DNA of 64,000 bases, from the NCBI GenBank assembly GCA_030512335.1, contig JAULSU010000001.1, forward strand, positions 806,001-870,000, read 5' to 3'. Each line of letters begins with the position of its first letter. The stretch's first letter is position 1. This document shows, in pieces, positions 12,194 to 23,229 of this stretch. The notes under the pieces were generated by a model. That model did not search any database, was not told the origin of the DNA, and saw only the letters and a program-made list of their open reading frames with translations. The stretch comes from Immersiella caudata. Its lineage: Eukaryota; Ascomycota; Sordariomycetes; Sordariales; Lasiosphaeriaceae. The translations under genes and the position numbers were made by a program.

Positions 12194-14118
12194 ATGCGCC
12201 TGATAAACACCACAACCTATGACTTCGAAGAGTTCATCGGATCCCTATTTCCGCAATACGCCATTCTTTCGCACACTTGGAGAGAGGATGAACTCACATT
12301 CAGCATCTGGGCTGATAGTCAACGGCGAGTGGATTATGCCTGTGCTCAAGGGTACGCCAAGATCTGGGAGGCTTGCAAGGTAGCGGCTGAATACTCGCTG
12401 GACTACATTTGGATCGACACCGTCTGCATCAACAAGGAAAGCTCCGCAGAGCTGAGCGAGGCCATCAACTCCATGTTCGCCTGGTATCAACGCGCGGAAA
12501 TATGTTTTGCTTGGTTGGACGACTTCACAGGACCGGAACGCCTGCATCCTGCATCTTTTGCTCGCGCTCGATGGTTTTCTCGTGGTTGGACGCTTCAAGA
12601 GCTCCTAGCCCCGGAGACAGTCATATTTCTGGATGCAAACTGGGTCTCAATCGGGACGAAGAAGAAGCTGTCAAGGACATTGAGCACCGTCACCGGCATC
12701 GAAGACAGTTACTTGAACGAACCAAAGTCAATTTTCACAGCACCCGTTGCTCGGCGAATGTCGTGGGCAGCTAACAGAACCACCTCTCGAGAAGAAGACA
12801 TGGCATACTGCCTCCTTGGCATCTTTCAGATCAACATGCCTCTGCTTTATGGAGAAGGCAAGAGAGCATTCGTCCGTCTTCAAGAGGAGATCATCGCCCA
12901 TTCGAATGATCACAGCATATTCTGTTGGTCATGGCACGCCGAGTGTGGACTCAGCGAGTATCCTGAGTGGTACGGCTGCTTGGCACCATCGCCTAGCACC
13001 TTTCGCGGTAGCAAAGACTTTGAGGAAGATCGATACCAAGCCCGGATCAGCGCTAGGGAAGAACCCGACCACGCCAATTACCAGCTGACCAACAATGGCC
13101 TCCGCATAAACCTTCTCGTTCTCGAATGCATGCAGCCAGACTTCAAGTTGATCGTTTTCAACGTCAAAGATACACAGTGTCACAAGCCATCCCTCCTAGC
13201 TATTTGCGTTCAACCCAGTCAGGGACCGTGGCACTTGGCTCGATCGAGGTTCCCGAACAGTTTGATGAGAATCCCGGCGGAGTGGGTAGACGGGCAGAAC
13301 CCGAGAAAGATGTACCTCTACCATCAACGAGATCCAGGGGGGAGGTATGACGGGAGGGGTGAAATTATCCAGCATGTAAGTTTAACCCTGAGTATCCCCC
13401 GACAGAGACACCTTTCGCGAACAGGCTTGCTAACCGACCGAACAAGCTTCGGGTTCCGCCGTTGAATTTATCAAAGTACGGAGTCATACCCGTATACTCA
13501 GCAACGTACACTCGCTTCCTATGGGGCGAAAGAGGAAGGATCTCGATCTGGCCCGCATCCACAACTATGGACCCACCAGGAATATGGGGTCCCGTCCACC
13601 TTCTTCGCGTCACCAAGGAGACGAAAGAAGAGGTTATTGCCCGCGGCAGGGCCTTCGAACTTACTAACAGCATTCCCAGTGTCCAACTACCCTTCCAGAT
13701 GCACTGGGAATGTCACAGATGGACGGTGAGAACCGATCTTAAGTTCAAGCCCAGAGCCTCCAAAGACCCCCCGGAGACAAGATGGAACGTTGCAGACCTT
13801 TGGAAGCTCAGGCTTGACATGTCCATTAGCGAGGACTTTGAGTTTGAGCTAGACGCCAGCGGGGATACGCCCAACGTCGCTGTTCGGCCTGTGATGTTGA
13901 GCCCGTATGAACAGGATCTGTACCCGTTTGACATACGGGAAGCGTCGAACATTAACAAGTCACGGGCTGTGCCTGTTGGCAAGATGACGCGAGCCCTGGA
14001 CGAACTGAGCTTGCGCGGGATTAAGAGGAACGTTGAAGTGGCCAACAGACTTACTTACAACGAAAGTTCTGGAGAGAGTGGTGGGGATGCTGAGACTGGG
14101 TCTCCTGCTGGCGCGTGA
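12194..14118 (+). CDS. HET-domain (heterokaryon incompatibility) protein 1
   Basis: Two exons (12194-13375, 13447-14118; intron 71 bp) give 617 residues. The HET domain starts at once: YAILSHTW (22-29), then DYIWIDTVCINKESSAELSE, RWFSRGWTLQELLAPE, and SWAANRTTSREEDMAYCLLG followed by NMPLLYGEGKRAFVRLQEEI. This order is typical of HET proteins followed by the DUF8212-type region. HET domains in fungi trigger programmed cell death after fusion of unlike hyphae and are widely expanded. The C-terminal half has no motif I recognise. The start is the Met immediately before the conserved RLINT opening. The gene looks intact. Confidence 0.9.
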
Positions 14119-14379
14119 TGGGTTTAGGACATTGGCTCAGTACACATTAACCAACGACCACTTTCTCCGCCATTCCTCTGCAACTGAAGTTTTACCTGCT
14201 AGAAAGGGGAACATGCGGAGCCTTGCCCTTTGTGGCTGTCTCCTGACCGAAGCGGATTGTCAGGGGACAGAGTCAGGCCTTGAACCACAGCCCCTGACTC
14301 GGTGTTTGACCAGATCCGCTCGCAAGACAAAAAGAGACCGATCAGGCAGTCCATGTCGAACATTAAAACCCCGGGGTGC

Positions 14380-14384
14380 AAAAA
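14380..14384 (-). terminator. Pol III terminator of tRNA-Arg
   Basis: Five consecutive T on the minus strand directly downstream of the tRNA 3' end, the usual RNA polymerase III stop signal. Confidence 0.55.
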
Positions 14385-14392
14385 GTTGCAAT

Positions 14393-14474
14393 CGACCCCA
14401 CTGGGGATCGAACCCAGAATCTTTACCATCAGTGTCAACCGGAAAGTAACGCCTTGCCATTAGGCCATGGAGCC
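14393..14474 (-). tRNA. tRNA-Arg (anticodon CCG) with a 10-nt intron
   Basis: Read on the minus strand from 14474. Acceptor stem GGCTCCA pairs with TGGGGTC (two G-U pairs); D arm GCCT..AGGC; T arm CTGGG-TTCGATC-CCCAG; discriminator G. The anticodon stem TTACT/GGTAA encloses TTCCGG plus ten extra bases and T. Placing the intron one base 3' of the anticodon leaves a seven-base loop with anticodon CCG. The mature length is 72 nt. A run of five T on the minus strand (14380-14384) lies eight bases past the 3' end and fits a Pol III terminator. Isotype rests on the anticodon inferred after intron removal. Confidence 0.8.
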
Positions 14475-14833
14475 ATATCATTTTGATGTTTGGTTGGGTG
14501 GAAATTTTGACTCAGCAACACAGCACTCCGGAAGCATCGCCGGCATGTGGCATGCGCCTAAACTTACACCTCTGGGATCCCGTCTGTCGGGTGTGGCGCG
14601 CAACGTTGGAAAGGTTGCCCGTGTTCTCAACGGCGGGGAACGGGATAAGCTTTTTTTTTTTTATTTTTTTTTTTACCATACTTTCGTCGCTGATAATTTT
14701 GGTGTGTCCCTAAAAAATTCTCTACTCGCATCCAACCTTTCTTCACAGACGTCACCGCTATCTTTTGACCCCTTCCTCAACTTCTCTGCTAGCACGCAAC
14801 TTTTCCCTCAAACGTCTTCAACACGACGGAGCC

Positions 14834-16281
14834 ATGCCGTCACGATTCTATGGCTCGACAAAGAAGGTGCACGCCAAACACATGGAGGTTGATCTGGAGG
14901 ACCCATACAGACGGTTTGTCAGTGGCAGTGCCGCCGCTGTTGAGTTTAAGATCAACGATATCACCCACCATCAATGGTGCGACCTCGTGGGCGGTAGGTC
15001 TAACGATTTACCCAACCCAGAATGCCTTCAATAGGGCTAGCTAACACGTTTCCAGAGATGATAAAACACACTAGGGCCTTCCCCGCGCGCGATGGAAGAT
15101 GTCCAGTGTGCACTCCTGTCCGAAAACTACTAGGAGATGTACCGACCGACCAAGACAGCAAACGAAAGAGACGAGAGGAAGATAGCACATGCCCAAACCG
15201 ACCCCCACTGCCGCGCTTCGACGAAAACATCAAGTTCTTGAGACGGCGAGCATACGAAGATATGCCCACTTGGGCCACGGGTCCCGCCGACTTTGACGCG
15301 GAGGCAGAACCAACCGTCTTCAAATTCTTTCTCAACTTCCCTAGAGAGATACAGGACATGATTTACGAGGCATCAGTAACGCCTGTCGAAATCCACATGT
15401 TGAGAGCCGCCTATGACCCAGACAGATACTGGCAAGTGGCCACCCCCCGCAAGTGGCAAGACCTCCCGCTGTACCACGTCTGCCGACGCTCTCGAGCGCG
15501 CATGGTCGCCCTCTTTGGACAACCGTGCAAACTGACCGACGGCATCCCCATCGACCCCGTCCACGACGCCCTGAGTTACTCCGTCCTGCGACAACCCGCC
15601 ATCACCACCCCTTGGATTCGCATGCGGAACGAGGCCTTTGTCACCAAGCACATCAGCCTCGCCCGCCGAATGAAAATCACCCTCTGCCACGACCACACCG
15701 GGTACTACTCCCTAGCAAACTACCTCAACCAGGTCAGTTCCATGATGAATCAGGTGTTCCAGGGCAGCACCACCTTCGAACTGCGCCACCTCACTATCGA
15801 AATGGACCGATACACGAGCTGCGCAGCTGCGCGATACGCCGAAACCCAAGGTCGACGAAAGAGGAAAATGGCCTTTCGCAGCAGACAGTTACACCTCTTC
15901 ACGCAATTCCTCTTGTGGATGACGCACTACAACCCCCGCCTCGAAACCTTTGAGCCGGCCTTTGGGAAGCTGGAGACAATCTGCCTTTCCAGACCGGAGA
16001 GCGGATACCACGGGAGTGATATCCTCTGCTCTGCTGTGGGGGCTAATGGGGTGTATGGGGGTGAGATTTATGGGGGTGAGATCTATGGGGGTGAGTGGTG
16101 TGTTGCGGACCCGGAAGAGGTTGATCGGATTGTGGAGGACTTTAAGGCGAGGTTTACGTTTGCTGCGTGGGATGATAGCCGAGATGAGAAGAGGCTGGGC
16201 CCTTTGGGGAGGATGCGGAGGAACCAGAAGCTGTTGAGGGAGTGTGGGATGGAGCGTGTGGAGTGGAGCCCTGAGGGGTGA
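14834..16281 (+). CDS. 2EXR-like fungal hypothetical protein
   Basis: Two exons (14834-14993, 15056-16281; intron 62 bp) give 461 residues. The middle contains FKFFLNFPREIQDMIYEASV, resembling the start of the fungal 2EXR domain (pattern F..FP.LP.E...IW). It is followed by LYHVCRRSRARMVALFG and ISLARRMKI, which also fit that family. Family function is unknown. A 15-bp coding repeat produces three consecutive YGGE[IW] units near residue 340, at about 16049-16095. No signal peptide or membrane segment. A 24-base T-rich run at 14651-14674 lies upstream in the presumed promoter. Confidence 0.75.
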
Positions 16282-17223
16282 GGTGAGAAGGACGAAGGGA
16301 GGACCAGGTGCGGAGGAAGGGTTTTGTCTAGCCAGCGTTGAGTGGCTTATTGAGATTGGGAAGAGAGGCATCGATTAATGTTAAGTAATCAGGTGTCCCT
16401 CCAACATTGATAAGGCCCTAAGTCTTTTTGGTGTTTTTAAGATGTTAAATAAAGTTGCTCCTAGAATCCAGCTGATTCCGGCCCATGTTGACTGTAGGTA
16501 ATTTGCTATTACGCGTAGCCTGTTTCCGCACGAGCAAATGGAACTCTTCTTCCCCAAAAGCCTCTGCCATTTTCCCCTCGAGGCCGGCGGTAGTTTCAGG
16601 TGGCAATGCGGTGCGGACCGGTCTCGCTGGAAGACCTCCGTGTTAGTCGACATTGGAGAGCCAATGCCTGAATCGAAATGTTCGACTAGCCCGCCGTTGA
16701 CATGCCGTATATTCTACCACGCGTCAAGTGTGGGCCGTATTTTTACAAAGGACAACAAAGGAGGCTTCATGCTGTTCATCTCTTGCATTGAATTGCATTC
16801 TGTGACGCTTTTATTCTTTTGTTGAACCTGAAGTCGAAAGGGTTCCGGGGCGCGGGCCCACTCGGTGGGCTGAACGGGGCTCCGCACAGTGTCGGCGATG
16901 CTCGGGACTGGCGCCGGCAAGGCCTGCGTTGCAATTTTTTGTGGCCTGCAGCCATAAACCCAAAACCCAAAATCCAAAAAGGCAAGGCCTGCGACGCGAT
17001 GTGACGAGAGGTACATCTTCGCCCCTGCCAGTTTTCCCTCCCTCAACCTTTCCCTCCAGACAACATTTTCGCAACGAAACACATCGCGTCTGCGATTATT
17101 GTCTTTGGCTATCCAGAATAGCACCGGTTGATTGTGTCTCACATTGGGCTCGCCCTTTGTGCTCAACCCTTTGCTTCACTTCTCCTGGCCTTTTGGCAAC
17201 TTCTTGGTCGGATTCTTGCAGCC
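16282..17223. other. intergenic region
   Basis: About 940 bp. Short frames exist on both strands, but none has motif support. The last 200 bp before 17224 is pyrimidine-rich and may be the promoter of the following locus. Confidence 0.4.
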
Positions 17224-18866
17224 ATGGAGTGAGTGCGCCCATTCATCTTCTGCCACGACATCACCAACCGCCACGAAGTTGGAGATGCTAACATCTCGTG
17301 CAGCTCTGCTGTCTTCATCTCGGCGCTGGCCGTTCGCGCGGCTACAGCCGCCCACAGTTTGGTCGAATATTCCACTGAAGCGCATGACGGCGAACTTTCT
17401 TCCCAGTCCTGGCCCCTAATGCCCCTCCTTCCCCAACTGCGCCTGGACGCCGAACTGGCCGCAATAATTTCTCAAACCCCAAGGAAATGAGCCCTAATAT
17501 CTGCTTCAGAAGTCCAGCCTGAGGTTCAACCCAAGCCGCGTCTCGGGGTCTATGAGCGATTTGTCAGAGCTCTCTCTGGTGGTGATTTGGACGAAACCAC
17601 AGAGCCGATTGATGTTTCGTTCTCCGGTCGAGTCAGGGCTCGCCTCGCGGGTTTCATGCCCAAGACCAAGAAAGCGGCCGCCGATTCGAACACCATCAGC
17701 CTCTCCAAGTCCCACACTTCTTACGCAAAGAGCGTTGGCGCCTTGACGACTATCGGCTCTTCCAGTTCGGGTTCCGATCTACCCGCTACTCCGATTACCT
17801 TGGAGGACAACACCGTCGATATCCTAGACATCGACGGCACCCACCTGAACTTTGGTCTAACCACCTACAGAGAGCAGGAGCTGCCTCTCTTCGCCACCCT
17901 TTGGGACATGGTCGACACTGGCCACTACCCTACCATCGACACAGTCCTTTATTGAACAGTTGACATGACGCCAGATCCTTCGGATGATAGCGTGTCAGAG
18001 AGCGATTGCACAACAGAGCTTGACGATGAGGACGACGCAAACAGTACAGGAGAGGATGTTACCAACAACGACTGGAACGAGAGAACCCCTTTGGATGACA
18101 TCCGCGCGGTCCAGGCTAGCCACGCCCGCTACCCCTCAAGCCCCTCGCACTCCTTAGACTCCGAGTGTTCAGACCAGGAACCTTCCTCAGACTCGGGACC
18201 CTTGGACTCGGGCTCCTCAGACCTCGAAGAACAGGACGAGCGAGAGCCCCAGCAACACGGTTCGGAGTCAGACGATGAGGCTGATATCCCGGTCTAGGAA
18301 ATCGTGGCAACATTCGAAATCCCAAGCATTGACAGCATGGTATGGGGCCTTGCAAACTTTCCTGGATCTTGCCAGAGACTCATGAACACATTCGTAATGT
18401 GACTACTGCGGAGCTGAGCACCTTTGAGAGCATATATCCTGCCTGGCACACAGCACAATATGAGGAATTTGTTACACCTCCTTTGGAGTACACTAGTGCC
18501 CCTACAAACGCCCCAGAAGCCACGAGTTCGATCGACTACCAGCACCTCCTGACGCAGTCGGCTTATGAAATCTCTGCTGAGACAGAGTACGAGTTCAACG
18601 CAAAGGCTGCAGCTCTCTAATTCAAATGGCAGAGAGCTCACCAGAGGGAGCGATTCAGCTTCACCCTGGAGGCATGCATGTGGAAAATGCTGCCATGTCC
18701 CAACCCAGCTGTTTACGGCAGCATCGGTTCCGCAGCCATGATGTTTACGGCCCAGGGCAGACCTATCTGGCTCGTGCTACCCCCGATCGTTGTTACCACA
18801 CTGGCGGGTGACCACTTCCAAGTATACGACGTCAACGATTCTAGCAGCTCGGAGTTGTTGAACTAG
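17224..18866 (+). pseudogene. decayed gene of unknown family, upstream member of a tandem pair
   Basis: A coherent coding frame starts at ATG 17224, with a likely intron from 17229 to the acceptor ending in CAG near 17303. It then runs on but is broken by TGA at 17488-17490, TGA at 17953-17955, TAG at 18295-18297, a frame change near 18350-18400, and TAA at 18618-18620. Flanking blocks on each side of the stops read as one protein (for example QPKPRLGVYERFVRALSGG, then an acidic Ser/Asp/Glu-rich stretch). The C-terminus (ACMWKMLPC..YG....IWLVLPPIVVTT) resembles that of the locus at 19349-20462. All four stops could arise from C-to-T change of CGA, CAG or CAA. No family recognised. Confidence 0.5.
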
Positions 18867-19348
18867 GTGGACAATGAGTCTGATTCCGAGTCGGAGAGCG
18901 CTCGGGGAGGGTGAATGAGGTGGTGTGGGCGGAGAGAACCTGGGATTGGCTCTGCCATTAGCTTCTAGGGACTGATGGGAATGTGACGAGTGTTTGAGGT
19001 ATCTGCTGGGGCTTCATGTTGGCAGGCAGGAGTTGCTCATTGCTGCTGCAAGGGTAACACAGCCACGAGAATCCAGGGAAGGGGGATCAGCCCTATTCGC
19101 CAAGCGTGTACAAGTAGTATCTCGTGAGAATGACAACCCTGGTTGCTTGGACTCATCATGCGGTGACTGGTTGTCTGTGTCAAATCGTTTGCCTTTTGCT
19201 TTCTACCTCGAAATGTCGTCATTGGGGACTGCAGTGAGAACCACCGCCACCCAGCACAAAACAGGGTGTTTCCTTTGCTTGCTTGATGGGCGCAGTGTGC
19301 TACTAACACCAAGCAGGTAACTGGTCGTTGTTGCCATGTAAACAAAGG

Positions 19349-20462
19349 ATGGACAATGCCTCGACGTCTTCTTCCATGGACCACCGTTACAAAGCATCTC
19401 TTCCTCACCAGCCTTCGAGTTTGACAATGCCCTTGTTCCACGTTGAGACAGCCCCGAAACTCTTGAAAAAAACGTTGGTAATCTGCCCGGAGCACGATAC
19501 CCAACAGACTTCTTTAGTGATCGACAACATTTCTCGTCGTCTTTCCTCAAACGCATCAACCGCAACGATGGAAAGCGCCTTACCCTTTGCTTCGGCGCGC
19601 AGTGTTCGCGATAACTTCGCTTTTTTTCCGCCGGCCCTGGCCGCGATTATGGTATGCCGTCCTGTTGCCTGAATCTGGTCTCACCTCAGAGAGGTGAGTA
19701 CAGTTTCATGGGGGCATCTGCTGAAGGTAGGGATGGGAAGCGCGCTATTCTCAACATCAACCACAAGTCAAAATCCTGCAACTTTACCACCACCACCACC
19801 GCCCTCAGCCATAGCGACAGCTGCTCGGACGAATCGGGGACTCTGACAACTCCGAGTGGGAGGATACGAAAGATGAAGAAAAGTGGGAATTTTCACAGGT
19901 CCCTTGTCAAGTAGCCACCAACCTGTACGCACCAGCCGAAGTTCCGCACCTCTTGCTCGAGGGCTGGGAAGAGGATGATACTAGTCATGGCAATGACTAC
20001 GACTACGACTCCGACTACAACTACAGCTCCGACTACAACTACAGCTCCGACTACAACTACAGCTCCGACTACAACTACAGCTCCGACTACAACTACAGCT
20101 CCGACTACAACTACAGCTCCGACTACAACTACAGCTCCGACTACAACTACATCTCTGACTACGTCCCACCCGCAGGTATCATGGCCACAAACTGGGCCAA
20201 CCACAGCTTCATAGACAACGACGGCCACATTAGCCTCCACAGGAACGCTCTGTGGGAGCGGGGAAGTACCATCTCCCTGCAGGTCTGCACATGGGAGATG
20301 ATCCCTTGCTCTGATACTGCTGATTACGGCATCGTCTGTCAAGATCCCATGGCAACTAGACCTGATGGTATGATTCTCTGGCTTATTTTCCCAATGATCG
20401 TTGTGACGACTCCGGATGGAGATAACTCTCGGGTGCTCGACACTCGCAGGTATTTTGATTAG
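19349..20462 (+). CDS. hypothetical protein with DYNYSS repeats, related to upstream pseudogene; possibly decayed
   Basis: Starts at ATG 19349 (MDNASTSSSMDHRYKASLP), with a probable intron from about 19650 to about 19691. A frame change near 19838 then joins SDSCSDESG to DSDNSEWEDTKDEEKWEF. From there the frame is open to the stop at 20462. It contains an acidic stretch, eight six-residue DYNYSS units (20013-20156), and a C-terminal domain (CTWEMIPC...DYG....MILWLIFPMIVVTTPDGD). That domain resembles the one in the preceding locus: same order of Cys, Trp, Pro-Cys, Tyr-Gly, Trp-Leu, IVVTT and Gly-Asp. The frame change means it is either mis-modelled or a pseudogene. Function unknown. Confidence 0.4.
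20013..20156 (+). repeat. 18-bp coding minisatellite, eight units
   Basis: Eight head-to-tail copies of an 18-bp unit beginning GACTACAACTACAGCTCC at 20013, 20031, 20049, 20067, 20085, 20103, 20121 and 20139. The first seven look identical and the last is degenerate (ACATCTCT at its end). In the plus-strand frame each unit encodes Asp-Tyr-Asn-Tyr-Ser-Ser. Confidence 0.95.
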
Positions 20463-22156
20463 GTAAGGTACAAATGTGGTTATCTCCTCTGAGAGTGAAA
20501 CAGTGGCCTCGGCCTCAAGGCTTGTGAGTGGAAGTGAGGAGGTAGTTAGACGGCTGTCCATCCATGGAGCCCTGAAATAGGTAGGTATCTCTGACGCGTT
20601 ACAACTAACTTCGTAGGGCCTGGCGAGGCTGAGCGGCTTCACTTGTCTGTCACTGGTTGCGTGGGTAGTGACATGCTCTGAATTGAGCTCGGTTGAAAAT
20701 ACATTTTATCGTAAAAGCAATCTCCATTCTGTTCAGTAAATGCAAGAAGAACGTGCCGGCCTACTGCCGTCGAGGCGTGGCGGCTGCGGCGATGCTCTGC
20801 GAGGCTAGCATTGTGCCCCGCCAATCCGTGCAAGTCCATTGGCCAATGATGTCATTCAGCGAAGAAGTGGGCCCGCCATTCGCGGCGCGTCGCAGCGGTG
20901 CTATTTCAACCCCACCTTCGTTTGCCGATGCTCTTTAAGAATTTCTTCCTCCTTCATCACACACGCGGTCTTTGACAATTCCATCCATCAATTTTGACAT
21001 TACATTGCGCTTTTCTGGGGCCTTTAATCATCTCAGAATCGCATGCTTTGTCGCTCTTTGATCTTCTCGATCTTTTTGATCGCACTCGTCATCACCGCAT
21101 TTGCGGCGGCGTATGGGATCATCACTCTGGCTCAGGGAAGAATTAGGGGAAGTTCAGGACAAATCAGCCACAGCTCACCCCAGCTCACCCTAGCTTAGGT
21201 CGATGAACGAAAAAGGAAATTCCGTGTTCCTAGAGTCGTCGCAGACAACCAGACTGTTTTGTGAGACGAATCTGGGCCGATGAGTTTTCCAGTTTCGCAC
21301 CTCACCCACGTGACATTACTCGCCCCGGCTCAAGCTCGGATGAGCGTTTGACTAGAGTTTCCCTAGGCTTGGTTATAAAGTCGGTACTATAGAGTGGGCG
21401 TGTTTGCTCTGAACAAAGGGTCCAGATTTGGGACTGCCAGGACTGGCCCATACACGTCCGCACAGTTCTGGGCCACAAAGTTAAGCTAGCATGTGACCGA
21501 TTCTCCGCCTCACAGGTCATTTTATATACCAGTATATCTAGGGATAATCTATTATGTACCATACCTATCTAACATACTGTTATATTAATACCATCCTAGT
21601 TTTTACGCCAGGATACTGTGTACTGTCTGAAACGGGAAGATAGCCTGTCGAGTAGATTAACTTAGGATGTGACGAGTGTGGACCAGGCTGCAGATGTCTT
21701 GGTGTGTAGACTGGGTTAGGGAGATTTCTCCCCTAAGCATCTAGCTTACCGCTTTACAACCAAATTACTTATTTCCACCAGACAGCCCCTGCCAGTGTCC
21801 TCACTGTCCTAGGCAGTAAACGAGGATGACACATAATTACTATCCTACAGCATATACCAATGTATGCCAGAAATATAGACACAGCTGGTGACACTAAAAG
21901 GAAATTTTTTATTTGGTAGGCTTTTAAAGGGCTATAGCATAGCTCTGCGGCTCTGGAGAAGAAAGGCAGTTCTGATCCAAGGTGACGACGTGCCAATCTA
22001 AGCTGTGCCATAGCGCTTAAAGCGTTGTAGAAAGTGAAAGAAGGCTAGAGTTACAGAAGTAGTACCTCTGTAAATAAAGATTGCTGCAGTAAGTTTTGAG
22101 CTTCAATAAAGTGCTCGGCATGTCAACCGCAGAGCGCTATGTTGTATGAGGGCCAT
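20463..22156. other. AT-rich gene-free region
   Basis: About 1.7 kb with no supported gene. A short direct repeat of CAGCTCACCC lies at about 21170-21190. From about 21480 to 22110 the DNA is visibly AT-rich (for example ATATACCAGTATATCTAGGG), as expected of an old RIP-decayed repeat. I could not identify the element. Confidence 0.5.
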
Positions 22157-23167
22157 CTATGGTCTCCGAAGAATCTCGCGCACGGAACACGACTCTGCAC
22201 CCAAATATGAGGCCGCGATCTTGGCCACCACCTTCTCCTCAAACGCCTCCAGGAAATGCTTCGTCTGTAACAAGTACTCATCACCTAAATGGTCACTCAC
22301 CCCCGTAGACCCATAGTCCACAGAACTCTCTCCAAGGCAGTACGCAACGATGTTGGCATACTTCCTCCCCATCCTCCCTTCAAGCTCCGGCACGTATCGT
22401 GTGCGCAACTTCGATGCAAAGGCCGCGGTCGTTTCCGATTTGGAGTCTCGATAAATGCACTGAATAGGACACCAGAAGCCAATCTCCAGGAGGAGGATTC
22501 CCAAGCTGTAAACATCAAACTCTCTCCGGTAGCTCGCCGTCAGCAAGTTGCCTGACGATGGCGTCGCTGAGCTCCCATGCACGTTTGCGGCAGCCTCGAA
22601 CAAGGCAGCCTGGTCGGGATGCCTGTACAGAGGCCCGTCGTTGTTGGAGCAGGTGGTGCTGCTTCGCTCGGTTGGGGGCTTCTCGCTGAGCTCAAGCTGG
22701 GCATCTCGGCGCGAGCGGGTGAAGCCGCCGACGAATAATTGGCAGGCTGCGCTATCACCACCGGCCCGCGCCTTGCTGCTGCTGTCCCTGCTGAAGAGCA
22801 GCAAGCTCTGGCTCGAGAGGTTCTTGTGCAGCCAGTTTACCGATAGAAGCCGATAGATGGTTAGGATGAGGCTATGCGCAAGGTTGAACCGTTCCTTGAG
22901 CTCACAGCGCACCCGCTTTTCGTGGTCCCCTCTTAGACGATCTCGAAGCGACGTTGGCGGCGACGACCCGTCGCAGCCCTGCGGATAAGCAAACAGAGTT
23001 CCATATCGCGAGCCCACCGCGTCGTGGACGTAGCCCAGACAGGAGAGGAGGCCGGTACCGGATACGTCGGAGAGCTGGTAGAGCTGGACTGACAAGCTGT
23101 GCACTCGGGCATCGATGCACGAGCGCTCCTGAGCCGAATCCTTTGTCGAATAGTACCGCCACTCCAT
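22157..23167 (-). CDS. protein-kinase-like (pseudokinase) domain protein, probably N-terminally short
   Basis: Single open frame of 336 residues. It resembles the C-terminal kinase-like domain found in fungal prion-inhibition/HeLo-linked proteins: SVNWLHKNLSSQSLLLFS in place of the catalytic loop, LFVGGFTRSRRD where DFG would be, LYRHPDQAA as an APE-like segment, then REFDVYSLGILLLEIGFW. No glycine loop and no HRD or DFG residues are present, so catalysis is unlikely. Full-length relatives usually carry an extra N-terminal domain; here the frame starts at Met 23167 right behind a hexanucleotide repeat, so the gene may be truncated. Role inferred only: cell-death or incompatibility signalling. 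Confidence 0.6.
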   Translation of the reverse strand: MEWRYYSTKDSAQERSCIDARVHSLSVQLYQLSDVSGTGLLSCLGYVHDAVGSRYGTLFAYPQGCDGSSPPTSLRDRLRGDHEKRVRCELKERFNLAHSLILTIYRLLSVNWLHKNLSSQSLLLFSRDSSSKARAGGDSAACQLFVGGFTRSRRDAQLELSEKPPTERSSTTCSNNDGPLYRHPDQAALFEAAANVHGSSATPSSGNLLTASYRREFDVYSLGILLLEIGFWCPIQCIYRDSKSETTAAFASKLRTRYVPELEGRMGRKYANIVAYCLGESSVDYGSTGVSDHLGDEYLLQTKHFLEAFEEKVVAKIAASYLGAESCSVREILRRP

Positions 23168-23170
23168 AAC

Positions 23171-23229
23171 GAGAAGGAGAAGGAGAAGGAGAAGGAGAAG
23201 GAGAAGGAGAAGGAGAAGGAGAAGGAGAG
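23171..23229. repeat. GAGAAG hexanucleotide microsatellite
   Basis: About ten copies of a GGAGAA/GAGAAG hexamer on the plus strand. Read on the minus strand it is a CT-rich tract ending a few bases before the ATG of the kinase-like gene. Confidence 0.95.

Noticed and set aside
20013..20156. Possible CRISPR array (regular direct repeats)
   Set aside because: The repeats are contiguous with no spacers and are coding; the genome is eukaryotic.
19893..20642. Minus-strand frame with repeated VVVVGA units and plus-strand TTTTAP repeat frame
   Set aside because: Both are alternate-frame readings of the 18-bp minisatellite. The DYNYSS frame joins to the conserved C-terminal domain, the others to nothing.
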